Origin: Chryseosolibacter indicum | Lineage (GTDB): Bacteria > Bacteroidota > Bacteroidia > Cytophagales > Cyclobacteriaceae | DNA length: 53,380 nt | Assembly (NCBI RefSeq): GCF_018598585.1 | Contig: NZ_JAHESD010000040.1 | Location: 1 to 53,380, forward strand | Direction: 5' to 3' | Made by a program: the position numbers and the translations under genes | In this document: piece by piece, positions 25,359 to 34,392 of the stretch | Layout: each line of letters begins with the position of its first letter | Position numbering within the stretch: the stretch's first letter is position 1 | Notes under the pieces: generated by a model | The model's input: only the letters and a program-made list of their open reading frames with translations | Told to the model about the DNA's origin: nothing | Database searches by the model: none

Positions 25359-26135
25359 ATGAAGGGAGGAAGACTCAGACAAGTCGTTGTGTTTGTACTG
25401 TCTATCGTTATAGGCATCTTACTCTCCGTTTCAGTAAACGCCCAACATGTCTACCATAAACAAAAAGCACGGTTTTATAAATCAAAATTCAAAAAACAAA
25501 TCAACCATTATACCCGCGCCTGCTCTATTCTTGAGCAAAAGCGGACAAATAAATCAAATAATACCGTTCGCTCCTCCTCTACCAATAACCAAGGTAAACA
25601 TCTTGTTGATGAAACCATTATTCCCAAAGCAAAACCGACAACAGTAGCGAAGGTAAAGGACAGGCCATCCGAAAAGACTCTTAACAAGCTCCATGACCAG
25701 GAAGACAAGGTTTTAAAAGAGAATAAGCTTCCTGCTCCTACTTCAAAAGAGCACGAAATTATACGTGAGATGGTAGCACAAAAGCTTAAGGAAAAGAAAG
25801 ATAATGAGCCAATTGAACTCGCTCCTTTATATTTTAACTTTGATCAGGATGAGTTCTCTGTAGTAGATATGAATCCCTTTCTTATTGCAGTGGAGTATGC
25901 ATTACAGGGTCGAACCATTCTTATTGAAGGGCATACCGACAGCAATGGAGGAAGTGATTATAATGTGAAACTTTCCATTAAAAGAGTACAGAAGATACGG
26001 GATCTCATGCATGACATGGGAGTGCCTGATGAACGTATTTCAGTAGTTGGTTATGGAGAAGAAATAGCACAACATGCCAACAATACCAGCCAGGGGCGGC
26101 AATTGAACCGCAGGGTAGATTTCAAAGCATTCTAA
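25359..26135 (+). CDS. OmpA-family peptidoglycan-binding protein
   Basis: Start chosen at ATG 25359 (MKGGRLRQVVVFVLSIVIG), which opens directly onto a signal peptide ending near SVNAQ; an earlier TTG at 25284 would add 25 polar residues. 258 residues. The N-terminal half is charged and low in hydrophobic residues. The C-terminal OmpA domain begins APLYFNFDQDEFSVVD, with IEGHTDSNGGSDYNVKLS and RVQKIRDLM; the Asp of HTD and the following Arg, which bind diaminopimelate, are present. It should anchor the outer envelope to peptidoglycan. A terminator follows at 26158. Confidence 0.85.
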   Translation: MKGGRLRQVVVFVLSIVIGILLSVSVNAQHVYHKQKARFYKSKFKKQINHYTRACSILEQKRTNKSNNTVRSSSTNNQGKHLVDETIIPKAKPTTVAKVKDRPSEKTLNKLHDQEDKVLKENKLPAPTSKEHEIIREMVAQKLKEKKDNEPIELAPLYFNFDQDEFSVVDMNPFLIAVEYALQGRTILIEGHTDSNGGSDYNVKLSIKRVQKIRDLMHDMGVPDERISVVGYGEEIAQHANNTSQGRQLNRRVDFKAF

Positions 26136-26157
26136 GATTCTTATGTATTAGTTTTCC

Positions 26158-26195
26158 AAGGCCTTCTAACCCCACGGAAGGTCTTTTTTTATTTT
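26158..26195 (+). terminator. Rho-independent terminator
   Basis: GGCCTTC (26160-26166) pairs with GAAGGTC (26177-26183), with one G-T pair, and is followed by seven T and ATTTT. Confidence 0.85.
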
Positions 26196-26337
26196 AGTAG
26201 TACGAGTTTGATTCTTAAACAAACTGCTTAACTCGCCTTCCATTACTATATGATAATTAAGTGTGTATTAACTTCTTTTAACGATCAACAAGAAATACAA
26301 CGACAAGCTTCAGCACATATAAGCTTCAACATTTTAT

Positions 26338-26396
26338 CATCAGGTAAAGCAACTTCGTTTGAGTAATCATCATTGCCTGATTAGCTTTACCTGATG
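26338..26396 (+). promoter_or_regulatory. Leader hairpin enclosing the aminotransferase start codon
   Basis: CATCAGGTAAAGC (26338-26350) and GCTTTACCTGATG (26384-26396) are perfect inverse copies of 13 bp. The inner TAATCA (26364-26369) and TGATTA (26378-26383) add 6 more pairs, and the 3' strand runs unbroken. The right arm contains the ATG at 26394. In the mRNA this would hide the start codon. No known riboswitch was recognised. Confidence 0.65.
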
Positions 26397-27584
26397 GATT
26401 ACAACCCAAAAATATTTCTTGATCATATTGCGCAAACCTCTCCGTTCCCTTTCCTTATTTCTATCGATAAGGCGGAGGGCATTTACCTTTACGCACCTGA
26501 TGGCAAACGGTATACCGATCTCATTTCAGGTATTGGTGTAAGTTCAATTGGCCACCGGCATCCCAAAGTTGTAGATGCTATCAAGAGGCAACTCGACAAA
26601 CACCTTCATGTAATGGTGTACGGTGAATATATTCAATCCACCCCAAACCTTTTGGCAAAGCGGTTGGCGGAACTGCTCCCCGAAAATCTTAACTGCTCCT
26701 ATTTCGTAAACTCTGGTACCGAAGCCAATGAAGGAGCACTCAAGCTTGCAAAACGCTATACCGGACGTACTGAGATTATATCTTTTCGCAAGTCGTATCA
26801 TGGAAGTACCCATGGTTCGTTAAGTGTTTCCGGTAATGAAGTGAAGAAGGCGGCGTTCCGACCTTTGTTACCCGATGTGCGGTTTATTGAATTTGGTAAC
26901 ACCACTGACATTAATCAGATAACCGAACGAACTGCTTGCGTCATAATGGAAACTATACAAGGGGATGCTGGTGTACGGATTCCTACACGAGAATATATGC
27001 AGGCAATCAGAAAAAGATGTTACGATACGGGCACGATTCTTATTCTTGACGAGATACAATGCGGCATGGGCCGAACGGGAAAACTTTTTGCTTTTGAGCA
27101 TTATGGAATTGTACCTGATGTACTAACAGTTGCAAAAGCATTTGGAGGTGGATTACCGATTGGGGCATTCATAGCAGACAAGAAGATGATGGATACATTT
27201 ACACATGATCCGATGCTGGGACATATAACCACCTTTGGAGGTAATCCGGTGTGTTGTGCTTCGGCTCTTGCAACCCTTGAAGTAATTGAAGAAGAACAAT
27301 TGCTTGAGGGTGTTGAAAAGAAAGGCCTTCTCTTCGAACAGTATCTTAAGCATCCTTCAATAAAAGAAGTAAGAAGGATAGGATTAATGTTTGCCATTGA
27401 CTTTGACTCTGCAGATCGCGTATCTGCAATTGTAAACGAAGCCAAGCAAAGAGGAGTAATTTGCTATTGGTTCCTCTCCCACCCTTACAGTTTCCGGATA
27501 GCTCCGCCGCTAACCATTACAGAACAACAAATAAAAGAATCATGTGATGTGATTCTGCAAGCTATACGAAAAACCGAACCATGA
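26394..27584 (+). CDS. Class III PLP-dependent aminotransferase
   Basis: A 396-residue fold-type I aminotransferase. Key blocks are GIGVSSIGHRHPKVVDAI, YFVNSGTEANEGALKLA (PLP phosphate binding), ILDEIQCGMGRTGKLFAF (Asp for the PLP nitrogen) and TVAKAFGGGLPIGAF with the Schiff-base Lys near residue 248. This is the acetylornithine/4-aminobutyrate/ornithine aminotransferase group; the exact substrate cannot be set by eye. The ATG lies in the right arm of a 13-bp leader hairpin, so translation may be controlled. It overlaps the next gene by 4 nt, so both are co-transcribed. Confidence 0.92.
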   Translation: MDYNPKIFLDHIAQTSPFPFLISIDKAEGIYLYAPDGKRYTDLISGIGVSSIGHRHPKVVDAIKRQLDKHLHVMVYGEYIQSTPNLLAKRLAELLPENLNCSYFVNSGTEANEGALKLAKRYTGRTEIISFRKSYHGSTHGSLSVSGNEVKKAAFRPLLPDVRFIEFGNTTDINQITERTACVIMETIQGDAGVRIPTREYMQAIRKRCYDTGTILILDEIQCGMGRTGKLFAFEHYGIVPDVLTVAKAFGGGLPIGAFIADKKMMDTFTHDPMLGHITTFGGNPVCCASALATLEVIEEEQLLEGVEKKGLLFEQYLKHPSIKEVRRIGLMFAIDFDSADRVSAIVNEAKQRGVICYWFLSHPYSFRIAPPLTITEQQIKESCDVILQAIRKTEP

Positions 27585-28711
27585 TTCAAAAATCATTTGA
27601 TAAGCTGGATTACATTTATAAGCTGGCTGTAGTCACAGCTCTTTTTATTACTCTTATTGTACTTTGCAGGGATATTATCATTCCCCTTGCTTTCGCAGGA
27701 TTGCTCGCTGTAGTCATGCTTCCGCTCGTAAAGCGAATTGAAAAAAAGACAGGAACAACCTGGGCGGTTATTATTGTACTTGTCGGCGGGATAATCGTTT
27801 TCAGTTTTCTAGGATGGCTGCTGGTTAATCAAATTATTGGTCTTGTAAATGACCTCCCTAACCTTGAATCAAAAACAGACCAGTTTTTAGAAACAACACA
27901 ACAAACCGTACAAGAAAGGTTAGGGATAGATACAAAAGAACAAAACAACATGGTTCAGGATTTCCTGAAAAGTGTAAGTACCTACCTTGGTACCGTTTTG
28001 CTTACAACATCAAACACACTATCAACGCTTATTCAAATTCCTATCTATATTTTTCTTTTCCTAATTTATAGAGAGAAATTTAAGCTCTTCTTTTTAAGCA
28101 TAATACCAAACGATGATGACGAGCTCACCTGGAAGAAAGACATTGAGAATGTAATACAAGGTTATATTTCAGGTTTGATGCTTGTAACATTAATAATAGC
28201 GGCACTTAACACTATCGGGCTTTTAATATTGGGAATTGATCACGCAATCTTCTTTGGAATACTATCAGGTGTATTAACCATTATCCCCTATGTAGGAATT
28301 TTCATTGGAGCCTTATTTCCGGTGCTTATGGCGCTGATCACAAAAGACAGCGCTTTGTATGCTCTTGGAGTTATTATCGTTTTTACTGTTGTTCAATTTC
28401 TTGAAGGTAATTTCATCACCCCGAGAATTACGGGTTCTAAAGTTAGCATCAATGCATTGGCCGCAATCATCGCTTTGCTGATTGGAGGAAAAATACTTGG
28501 AATCGCCGGGATGATTCTAGCTGTACCCTCTATCGGCATACTTAAAATAATACTTTCCTATTCAGCACATCTTAAGCCTTTCGTCATATTACTAGGGGAC
28601 GATAACGGCAAGGAGAATGGAAAAGATGCAACCGATAAATCTCCTCATGTAAAGGACCTGAAGAAAGAGATTAAAGAAAAAGATCCTGGAGCTGATGTAT
28701 CAAAGGTATAG
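27581..28711 (+). CDS. AI-2E family transporter
   Basis: A 376-residue membrane protein of the AI-2E/UPF0118 (PerM) family with about eight membrane helices. Seen are AGLLAVVMLPLVKRIEKKTG, the amphipathic middle (LPNLESKTDQFLETTQQTV), GYISGLMLVTLIIAALN, the ILTIIPYVGIFIGALFPV-like block (here VLTIIPYVGIFIGALFPV), the family's EGNFITPRITGSKVSINAL, and a cytoplasmic charged tail ending GADVSKV. Members export quorum signals or act as Na+(Li+)/H+ antiporters. The substrate is not determined. It overlaps the aminotransferase by 4 nt. Confidence 0.9.
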   Translation: MIQKSFDKLDYIYKLAVVTALFITLIVLCRDIIIPLAFAGLLAVVMLPLVKRIEKKTGTTWAVIIVLVGGIIVFSFLGWLLVNQIIGLVNDLPNLESKTDQFLETTQQTVQERLGIDTKEQNNMVQDFLKSVSTYLGTVLLTTSNTLSTLIQIPIYIFLFLIYREKFKLFFLSIIPNDDDELTWKKDIENVIQGYISGLMLVTLIIAALNTIGLLILGIDHAIFFGILSGVLTIIPYVGIFIGALFPVLMALITKDSALYALGVIIVFTVVQFLEGNFITPRITGSKVSINALAAIIALLIGGKILGIAGMILAVPSIGILKIILSYSAHLKPFVILLGDDNGKENGKDATDKSPHVKDLKKEIKEKDPGADVSKV

Positions 28712-28715
28712 CTTG

Positions 28716-28780
28716 ATGCTAGATTCTGGATACCAGAAGTTAGATGCCAGAATCTAGAGTCAGTATCTAGAATCCAGCAT
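28716..28780. repeat. Inverted repeat between convergent genes, same family as 4918-4975
   Basis: An 18-bp word at 28716-28733 (ATGCTAGATTCTGGATAC) and its near inverse at 28763-28780 (GTATCTAGAATCCAGCAT) with two mismatches form a long hairpin. It sits between the AI-2E gene and hslV, which converge, and so may end both transcripts. Confidence 0.7.
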
Positions 28781-28792
28781 TTGAGCATCCAG

Positions 28793-29329
28793 CTAAATCT
28801 TCTCTACAATAATGTTGTGATTGGTATAAATGCAAATGTCTGCAGCAATGGATAAACTTTCTCTTACAATTTCTTCTGCTGTAAGATGAGGTGCATGCTT
28901 CTTTAATGCCAACGCTGCTGACTGCGCATACATGGATCCTGACCCAATAGCTGCAACCTGATGATCAGGTTCTAAGACATCGCCTGTACCCGAAATCACC
29001 AAAAGCTCATCATTATTTACAGTAATGAGCATGGCTTCGAGTTTCCGCAGAAACCTGTCTGTACGCCAATCTTTAGCAAGCTCAATGGCAGCACGTTTCA
29101 TATTGCCCCCGTAGCTATTAAGCTTTTCTTCAAAACGTTCTATCAGGGTAAAAGCATCAGCAGTTGACCCCGCAAAACCAGCAAGTATCTTTCCGTCATG
29201 AAGCTTTCTTATTTTTCTCACATTACTCTTAGCAACGTAGTTTCCCATCGTTGCCTGTCCATCTCCACCGATGGCTACTTGCCCATTATGCAAAACGGCT
29301 ATAATGGTTGTAGCATGTATTTTTTCCAT
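28793..29329 (-). CDS. hslV: ATP-dependent protease subunit HslV
   Basis: A 178-residue HslV. Start is the ATG at 29329 ([16 protein letters not shown]); an ATG further up at 29386 would read through the terminator at 29345-29376, so it is rejected. The catalytic threonine is in ATTIIAV, so a 6-residue propeptide (MEKIHA) must be removed, whereas in E. coli only Met is. [30 protein letters not shown]-like (here [20 protein letters not shown]) and [15 protein letters not shown] are intact. The hexameric HslV forms the core of HslUV. HslU is not in the window. Confidence 0.95.
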   Translation of the reverse strand: MEKIHATTIIAVLHNGQVAIGGDGQATMGNYVAKSNVRKIRKLHDGKILAGFAGSTADAFTLIERFEEKLNSYGGNMKRAAIELAKDWRTDRFLRKLEAMLITVNNDELLVISGTGDVLEPDHQVAAIGSGSMYAQSAALALKKHAPHLTAEEIVRESLSIAADICIYTNHNIIVEKI

Positions 29330-29344
29330 GATAAGTCCTCTACT

Positions 29345-29376
29345 GTTTAATAAAAATAAAGCCGGACAAGTCCGGC
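29345..29376 (-). terminator. Terminator between the E2 gene and hslV
   Basis: GCCGGAC-TT-GTCCGGC on the minus strand (29376-29361), followed by TTTATTTTTATTA. It lies 15 bp after the E2 stop and before hslV, separating the two transcripts or attenuating read-through. Confidence 0.85.
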
Positions 29377-29390
29377 ATTTATACATGTTC

Positions 29391-31025
29391 TTAGATTAAT
29401 ATTCTAACCGGATCTTCAAGAAGACCTTTTAATGTCTTGAGGAATGCAGATCCTACAGCACCATCGACTGCTCTGTGGTCGCATGATAAAGTTACTTTCA
29501 TAACATTACCTGGAACAATCTGGCCATTCTTAACGATTGGCGCTTCTTTAATTCCTCCAACAGCAAGAATACAGGCATCAGGCGGATTAATTATCGCTGT
29601 GAATTCCTCAATACCAAACATACCTAAATTGGAAATGGTGAAGGTACTTCCCTCCCAATCAGACGGCTGTAGTTTTTTATCGTGAGCCTTTTGTGCTAAA
29701 TCTTTCACTTCTGTAGCAATGTGTGATAATGATTTATTATCAGCAAAGCGAACTACAGGAACAAGCAATCCATCTTTCACTGCAACTGCAACACCAACAT
29801 GGATATGATGGTTCTTTCTCATTTTATCACCTAGCCATGAAACGTTAACATCAGGGTGCTGACGTAGCGCTGTAGCAACAGCTTTAATAACCATGTCATT
29901 GAAAGAAATCTTAACAGGACTGATTTCATTGATGCTCTTTCTTGCTTCAACCGCCTTATCCATGTTTATTTCCATGGTAAGATAGAAGTGCGGTGCAGAG
30001 AATTTGCTTTCGGCAAGACGCTTAGCAATTGTTTTACGCATCTGCGACACAGGAACTTCTTCAAAGCTTTCCTGCCCTACCACTTTAGGTAATGCTACCG
30101 GAGCAGCTCCCTTGCTCGGCTTATCAGCAGGCGCTTGTTGTTGAGGCGCCCCTTTAAAGCTTTCTACATCTTTTTTAGTTATACGACCGTAGTCTCCACT
30201 TCCCTGAATTTTGCTTAAGTCCAGGCCTTTATCTTTGGCCAGTTTTTTTGCAAGCGGTGACGCTTTAATGCGGCCATTTGTTGAATGTTCTGCGTGTGCT
30301 GACTCCTGGTTTTGCGTAGGTTGAGCAACCGCTTCGGCTTTTGGAGCTGACGCAGTAGTTCCTCCACCCGATGCTTTGGCTTCGTGTGCTTTTAAAAGTG
30401 TTTGATAGTCTGCTCCTTTCTCACCTATCACCGCGAGTACTCCATTAACAGCTACTGCTTTTCCGGCTTCTGCTCCTATATATAATAGAGTTCCAGTGTT
30501 GTAAGACTCATATTCCATGGTAGCCTTATCCGTTTCGACCTCTGCTAGTAGTTCACCTGACTTCACTGAGTCACCAACCTTTTTATGCCATGCAGCAATT
30601 ACCCCTTCCGTCATCGTATCGCTCATTTTAGGCATGAGCACAACCTCGGCCTTAATACCAGAAGTATCAATTGCAGGAGTAGCTGCCGCTGCAGGTTGAG
30701 GAGCAGGAGCTGACTTCGGGGTCTCAGCTTTCCCACCAGATGAAGCTGCAGAACCTGCACCTTCTAGCAATGCCTTATAATCTTCACCCTTATTTCCAAC
30801 AACGGCGAGAATATCATTAACCTTTACAGCTTGTCCCTCCTGAGCGCCAAGGAAAAGTACAGTACCCGTATTAAATGACTCATAATCCATCGTGGCTTTA
30901 TCTGTTTCGATCTCAGCCATTAACTCTCCCGCTTTTACCGTATCTCCAACTTTCTTGTGCCATTTTGCGATAACTCCCTCTGTCATGGTATCGCTCATTT
31001 TAGGCATTCGTACGATTTCTGCCAT
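29391..31025 (-). CDS. Pyruvate dehydrogenase E2, dihydrolipoamide acetyltransferase
   Basis: A 544-residue E2 with two N-terminal lipoyl domains, each with an ETDKATM-type lipoylation motif (DKATMDYES near residue 43, DKATMEYES near residue 170). Flexible Ala/Pro/Ser linkers follow. The E3/E1-binding domain has [19 protein letters not shown] and [11 protein letters not shown]. The catalytic domain ends with [16 protein letters not shown], containing the catalytic His-x-x-x-Asp. It transfers acetyl groups to CoA in pyruvate dehydrogenase, with the [11 protein letters not shown] block that fits acetyl- rather than succinyl-specific enzymes. E1 and E3 are not next to it. A terminator follows. 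Confidence 0.93.
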   Translation of the reverse strand: MAEIVRMPKMSDTMTEGVIAKWHKKVGDTVKAGELMAEIETDKATMDYESFNTGTVLFLGAQEGQAVKVNDILAVVGNKGEDYKALLEGAGSAASSGGKAETPKSAPAPQPAAAATPAIDTSGIKAEVVLMPKMSDTMTEGVIAAWHKKVGDSVKSGELLAEVETDKATMEYESYNTGTLLYIGAEAGKAVAVNGVLAVIGEKGADYQTLLKAHEAKASGGGTTASAPKAEAVAQPTQNQESAHAEHSTNGRIKASPLAKKLAKDKGLDLSKIQGSGDYGRITKKDVESFKGAPQQQAPADKPSKGAAPVALPKVVGQESFEEVPVSQMRKTIAKRLAESKFSAPHFYLTMEINMDKAVEARKSINEISPVKISFNDMVIKAVATALRQHPDVNVSWLGDKMRKNHHIHVGVAVAVKDGLLVPVVRFADNKSLSHIATEVKDLAQKAHDKKLQPSDWEGSTFTISNLGMFGIEEFTAIINPPDACILAVGGIKEAPIVKNGQIVPGNVMKVTLSCDHRAVDGAVGSAFLKTLKGLLEDPVRILI

Positions 31026-31347
31026 TGTTTTTGTAGACGTTTAGATTACTATTCTTTGAAAACCCATTTCTATATCAAAACAGGCCATTTTTTTAAGCTT
31101 CCAAAAATAGGGGTTAAAAGACGATTTTCAAGCAATTTTTTAGGTATCGATCGCAGGTTAATATTTTTACGCTTTTAAAGCGGTTTTCTGGTCTTCCTAT
31201 AGGATTTGAAAGAGACCTCTCCAGGTAATCTGCCTGATCAGGATAAATCAGTAGTATTTCACGTATCCTAAAGAACAAACAATAATAAATTTTAGAATCG
31301 AAGAACGTAGAGAAATATCTGCCACTTTACCTCATTGGATAGCAAGA
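31026..31347. other. Gap upstream of the E2 gene
   Basis: No gene supported. It should hold the E2 promoter, but no TAnnTTTG element was found on the minus strand. A 10-bp palindrome CCTGATCAGG lies at 31233-31242. Otherwise AT-rich. Confidence 0.4.
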
Positions 31348-32952
31348 TTAACGACGTAATAGTTCCCTCAACTTCGTTTCTTCCAGATCCAACAATGACA
31401 GGTATTTCCTGATCAATTCTTCATCGTAGCCATCTTCCCTGTTAAGTTCATAAAGTGCCTTTCGTTGTTGGTCTAGTAAAGCAAGATATATGTGTTGATA
31501 ACGCTCAATAAAATTTCTGCTTGTATTATTAAATACTTCTACGTCCTGTTGAAATACATTTAAGTCAGTTCGCAATTTAGCTGTAAGATTCTTCACATGC
31601 TGATTTGATTCCTGGTCATCACTGAATTCCTTTTCCAAAAACCGGATTGAGCGTTCAGTCATAGCCTTTTTTATAATTAACTCCTGCTCCAGCTCCTGTA
31701 GAACAGCATCGTTATCTTTAATTTTCATCTTTTTGATCAGCCATGGTAAGGTAAGCCCTTGGAATACGAGTGTCACGAGAATCACAATAAAGGTGATTAT
31801 CAAAATCAGGTTTCTGTAAGGAAAAGGTTGTCCGGGTTGAATAACAACAGGAATTGAAAGTGCAGCAGCTAGAGAAACTACACCCCGCATTCCTGACCAG
31901 CCAAATACTATCGGTATTCTCCATCCGGGATTTCGATCTGCAACTGTAATAAACCGCGCGGCAAAACGTGTAAAAATTGAAGCTCCTAAGGTACAGCATA
32001 ACCTAGTAACAATTAAAACAAGTGAAATAGCAAGTCCATACCATATCGCTGCACCAAGACTAACTTCCTCTACTTCACTTGTTATGTATGGAAGTTGAAG
32101 GCCTATTAGCATAAACACGATACCATTAAGCAGAAACCCCAGCGTCGACCAAACATTAGCCCCCTGAACCCTTCCCTGGTAAGTGAGTAGTTTATGTCGT
32201 TGATTGGATAGGAATAGTCCGCCTGATACTACCGCCAACACACCTGAGAAATGAAACTGTTCTGCGAAGTAGTACATGCAATAAGGGGCAAGCAGATTTA
32301 AGATAATTTCTATGGCTGGGGTAGTAGGCAACCAACGATATATTGCATAAAAGATGAACCCTACTAATACACCAATCAATGTTCCCATCACGACCACGAT
32401 GAGAAAGCTGCTCACTGCTTGGGATAATTGAAATTGTCCCGTAACTATTGCTGCGAGCGCAAAGCGAAATACAATAAGTGAAGAGGCATCGTTTAAAAGG
32501 CTTTCACCTTCTGCTATACTTACTAATATTTTGGGCGCTTTTACCTGGCGCATAATGGTTGTCGCAGAAATAGCATCAGGTGGTGATACAATACCGCCTA
32601 AAAGGAATCCGAGCCCTAGAGTAAAACCAGGAATTAACGCATACGATGCAAAGGCTACGATGCATGATGTAATAATTACAATTGGAAAAGCAAAGCTTGT
32701 AATAACACGCCTCCATTTCCAGAAGTCCTTCCAAGTTGTTTGCCAGGCTGCCTCATACAACAAGGGCGGAAGAAAAATAAAGAATATGAGATCAGGGTCT
32801 ATGGTAATATGTGGGAAGATATTTGCAAAACTTACAGCTAAACCTCCTACTACAAGTACGATCGGATATGCCAGCTTCAATTTATTCGCCAGCATTACAA
32901 GCGCTATAATAATGAGTACGAGTGAGATGTATTCGACAAAAAGTCCTTGCAT
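31348..32952 (-). CDS. CPA1-family Na+/H+ antiporter
   Basis: A 534-residue protein with about 12 membrane helices. Family markers are FFIFLPPLLYEAAWQ near residue 60, GIVSPPDAISATTI, and SIAEGESLLNDASSLIVF, where the acidic pair in the ESLLND loop translocates ions. GWSGMRGVVSLAAALSIPV is the late motif. The last 120 residues form a cytoplasmic helical tail rich in charge (KIKDNDAVLQELEQELIIK), longer than in the plain transport core. It should exchange Na+ or K+ for protons. A strong hairpin (33024-33054) lies in its upstream region. Confidence 0.92.
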   Translation of the reverse strand: MQGLFVEYISLVLIIIALVMLANKLKLAYPIVLVVGGLAVSFANIFPHITIDPDLIFFIFLPPLLYEAAWQTTWKDFWKWRRVITSFAFPIVIITSCIVAFASYALIPGFTLGLGFLLGGIVSPPDAISATTIMRQVKAPKILVSIAEGESLLNDASSLIVFRFALAAIVTGQFQLSQAVSSFLIVVVMGTLIGVLVGFIFYAIYRWLPTTPAIEIILNLLAPYCMYYFAEQFHFSGVLAVVSGGLFLSNQRHKLLTYQGRVQGANVWSTLGFLLNGIVFMLIGLQLPYITSEVEEVSLGAAIWYGLAISLVLIVTRLCCTLGASIFTRFAARFITVADRNPGWRIPIVFGWSGMRGVVSLAAALSIPVVIQPGQPFPYRNLILIITFIVILVTLVFQGLTLPWLIKKMKIKDNDAVLQELEQELIIKKAMTERSIRFLEKEFSDDQESNQHVKNLTAKLRTDLNVFQQDVEVFNNTSRNFIERYQHIYLALLDQQRKALYELNREDGYDEELIRKYLSLLDLEETKLRELLRR

Positions 32953-33023
32953 ATAATATGGTTACACGATAAAATTAAAAAATCTATCTATTCTGGCAAT
33001 GCATCTTCATCCCTGTGAAAAGG

Positions 33024-33054
33024 GGTACTTCTCGTTACTTTAACGAGAAGTACC
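33024..33054. promoter_or_regulatory. Perfect 13-bp hairpin in a divergent promoter region
   Basis: GGTACTTCTCGTT (33024-33036) and AACGAGAAGTACC (33042-33054) are separated by 5 bases. It lies between the antiporter (minus) and the acyltransferase (plus), with no T run, so it is not a normal terminator. A second, weaker inverted pair is AAGTGA (33100-33105) with TCACTT (33132-33137). Confidence 0.55.
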
Positions 33055-33233
33055 GGAGGCACTAAGATTACTTGCAAAGCTTTCATACTATGAAGTTGAA
33101 AGTGATTAAAAAAAGGATTTGATTCCTTTTGTCACTTAAGGTGGTGTTGTTATTTGATAACGTACTTTTTTGGTTCCTCGAATAATTAGTACAAATTGCA
33201 AAACCGCCTTGTCAAATCATACATCTTGAATCA

Positions 33234-34364
33234 ATGAATAACAATAGTCTAACTACGAAACCCCATTACAAAATTCTCGATGGTCTTCGTGGTGTTGCGG
33301 CCCTCATGGTTGTTCTCTTTCATATTTTTGAAGCTCATGCCACAAGTCATTTAGATCAACTCATTAATCACGGGTATCTTGCTGTTGACTTCTTCTTTCT
33401 CCTCTCAGGCTTCGTTATCGGTTACGCTTATGACGATCGTTGGAATAACATAACAACCTTGGAATTTTTCAAAAGACGTCTGATCAGACTTCAACCTATG
33501 GTGGTAATGGGAATGCTTGTTGGCGCGATCTGCTTCTACTTTCAGGGTTCTGTATTGTGGCCCGGGATCAGTGAAGTACCGCTTTGGAGTATGCTTCTTA
33601 TCATGTTTATTGGCTTTACATTACTTCCCGTACCGCCCTCAATGGATATCAGGGGTTGGGCCGAAATGCATCCACTTAATGGCCCGGCCTGGTCTCTCTT
33701 TTTCGAATACTTTGCAAATATTCTTTATGCCATAGGGGTTCGAAAATTCTCAAAACCAGCGCTTTCAGTTCTTGTATTCATTTCTGCGGTAGCACTTATT
33801 CATTTAGCCGTAACAAGTCCTGCAGGTGATGTTATCGGTGGATGGTCTATTGATCCTACGCAGCTTTATATCGGTCTCACTCGCCTTATGTATCCATTCT
33901 TTGCTGGGCTGTTACTTTCAAGAACAGTGAAACTTACTTTTATTAATAATGCCTTTTTGTGGTGTAGTCTCCTTGTCATCATTGTTCTATCGTTTCCACG
34001 TATTGGAGGGAGTGAACACCTTTGGATGAATGGCCTTTACGATTCCTTGAGCATAATCTTGATCTTCCCGCTCCTAATTTATCTTGGAGCAAGTGGCGAC
34101 GTTAAAGGTAAATATGCTGATAAACTTTGTAAGTTTCTGGGTGATGTCTCATATCCCATCTATATCACACATTATCCAATTGTGTATATATATACAGGAT
34201 GGGTTTACGATGGCAGATTAAAAATTAAAGAAACTTACCCCATTGCTATACTTGCTTTTATCTCATGCATAGCTCTTGCCTATGCTGCACTAAAACTCTA
34301 TGATGAACCCACTAGAAAATGGTTAGGTAAGAAAGTATTGCTAAAACCAACAGCATCCGCTTAG
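33234..34364 (+). CDS. Acyltransferase family 3 membrane protein
   Basis: A 376-residue, about 10-helix protein of the OafA/YrhL type (Acyl_transf_3). The N-terminus is typical: ILDGLRGVAALMVVLFHIFE with the R and H residues, then GYLAVDFFFLLSGFVIGYAY. Later NGPAWSLFFEYFANI and YPIYITHYPIVYI are conserved. Such proteins acylate sugars of envelope glycans or antibiotics. No SGNH domain is attached, so it is the plain membrane form. The substrate is unknown. It converges on the HEXXH-barrel gene with 28 bp between. Confidence 0.9.
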   Translation: MNNNSLTTKPHYKILDGLRGVAALMVVLFHIFEAHATSHLDQLINHGYLAVDFFFLLSGFVIGYAYDDRWNNITTLEFFKRRLIRLQPMVVMGMLVGAICFYFQGSVLWPGISEVPLWSMLLIMFIGFTLLPVPPSMDIRGWAEMHPLNGPAWSLFFEYFANILYAIGVRKFSKPALSVLVFISAVALIHLAVTSPAGDVIGGWSIDPTQLYIGLTRLMYPFFAGLLLSRTVKLTFINNAFLWCSLLVIIVLSFPRIGGSEHLWMNGLYDSLSIILIFPLLIYLGASGDVKGKYADKLCKFLGDVSYPIYITHYPIVYIYTGWVYDGRLKIKETYPIAILAFISCIALAYAALKLYDEPTRKWLGKKVLLKPTASA

Positions 34365-34392
34365 GTTTATACGATACTCCTCTGGCAACATA

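Noticed and set aside
29330-29386. N-terminal extension of HslV
   Set aside because: It is encoded by the terminator hairpin of the E2 gene and would add residues not seen in the family.
32531-32956. A 141-residue frame antisense to the antiporter
   Set aside because: It mirrors the coding pattern of the antiporter, which has clear family motifs. Considered a shadow frame.
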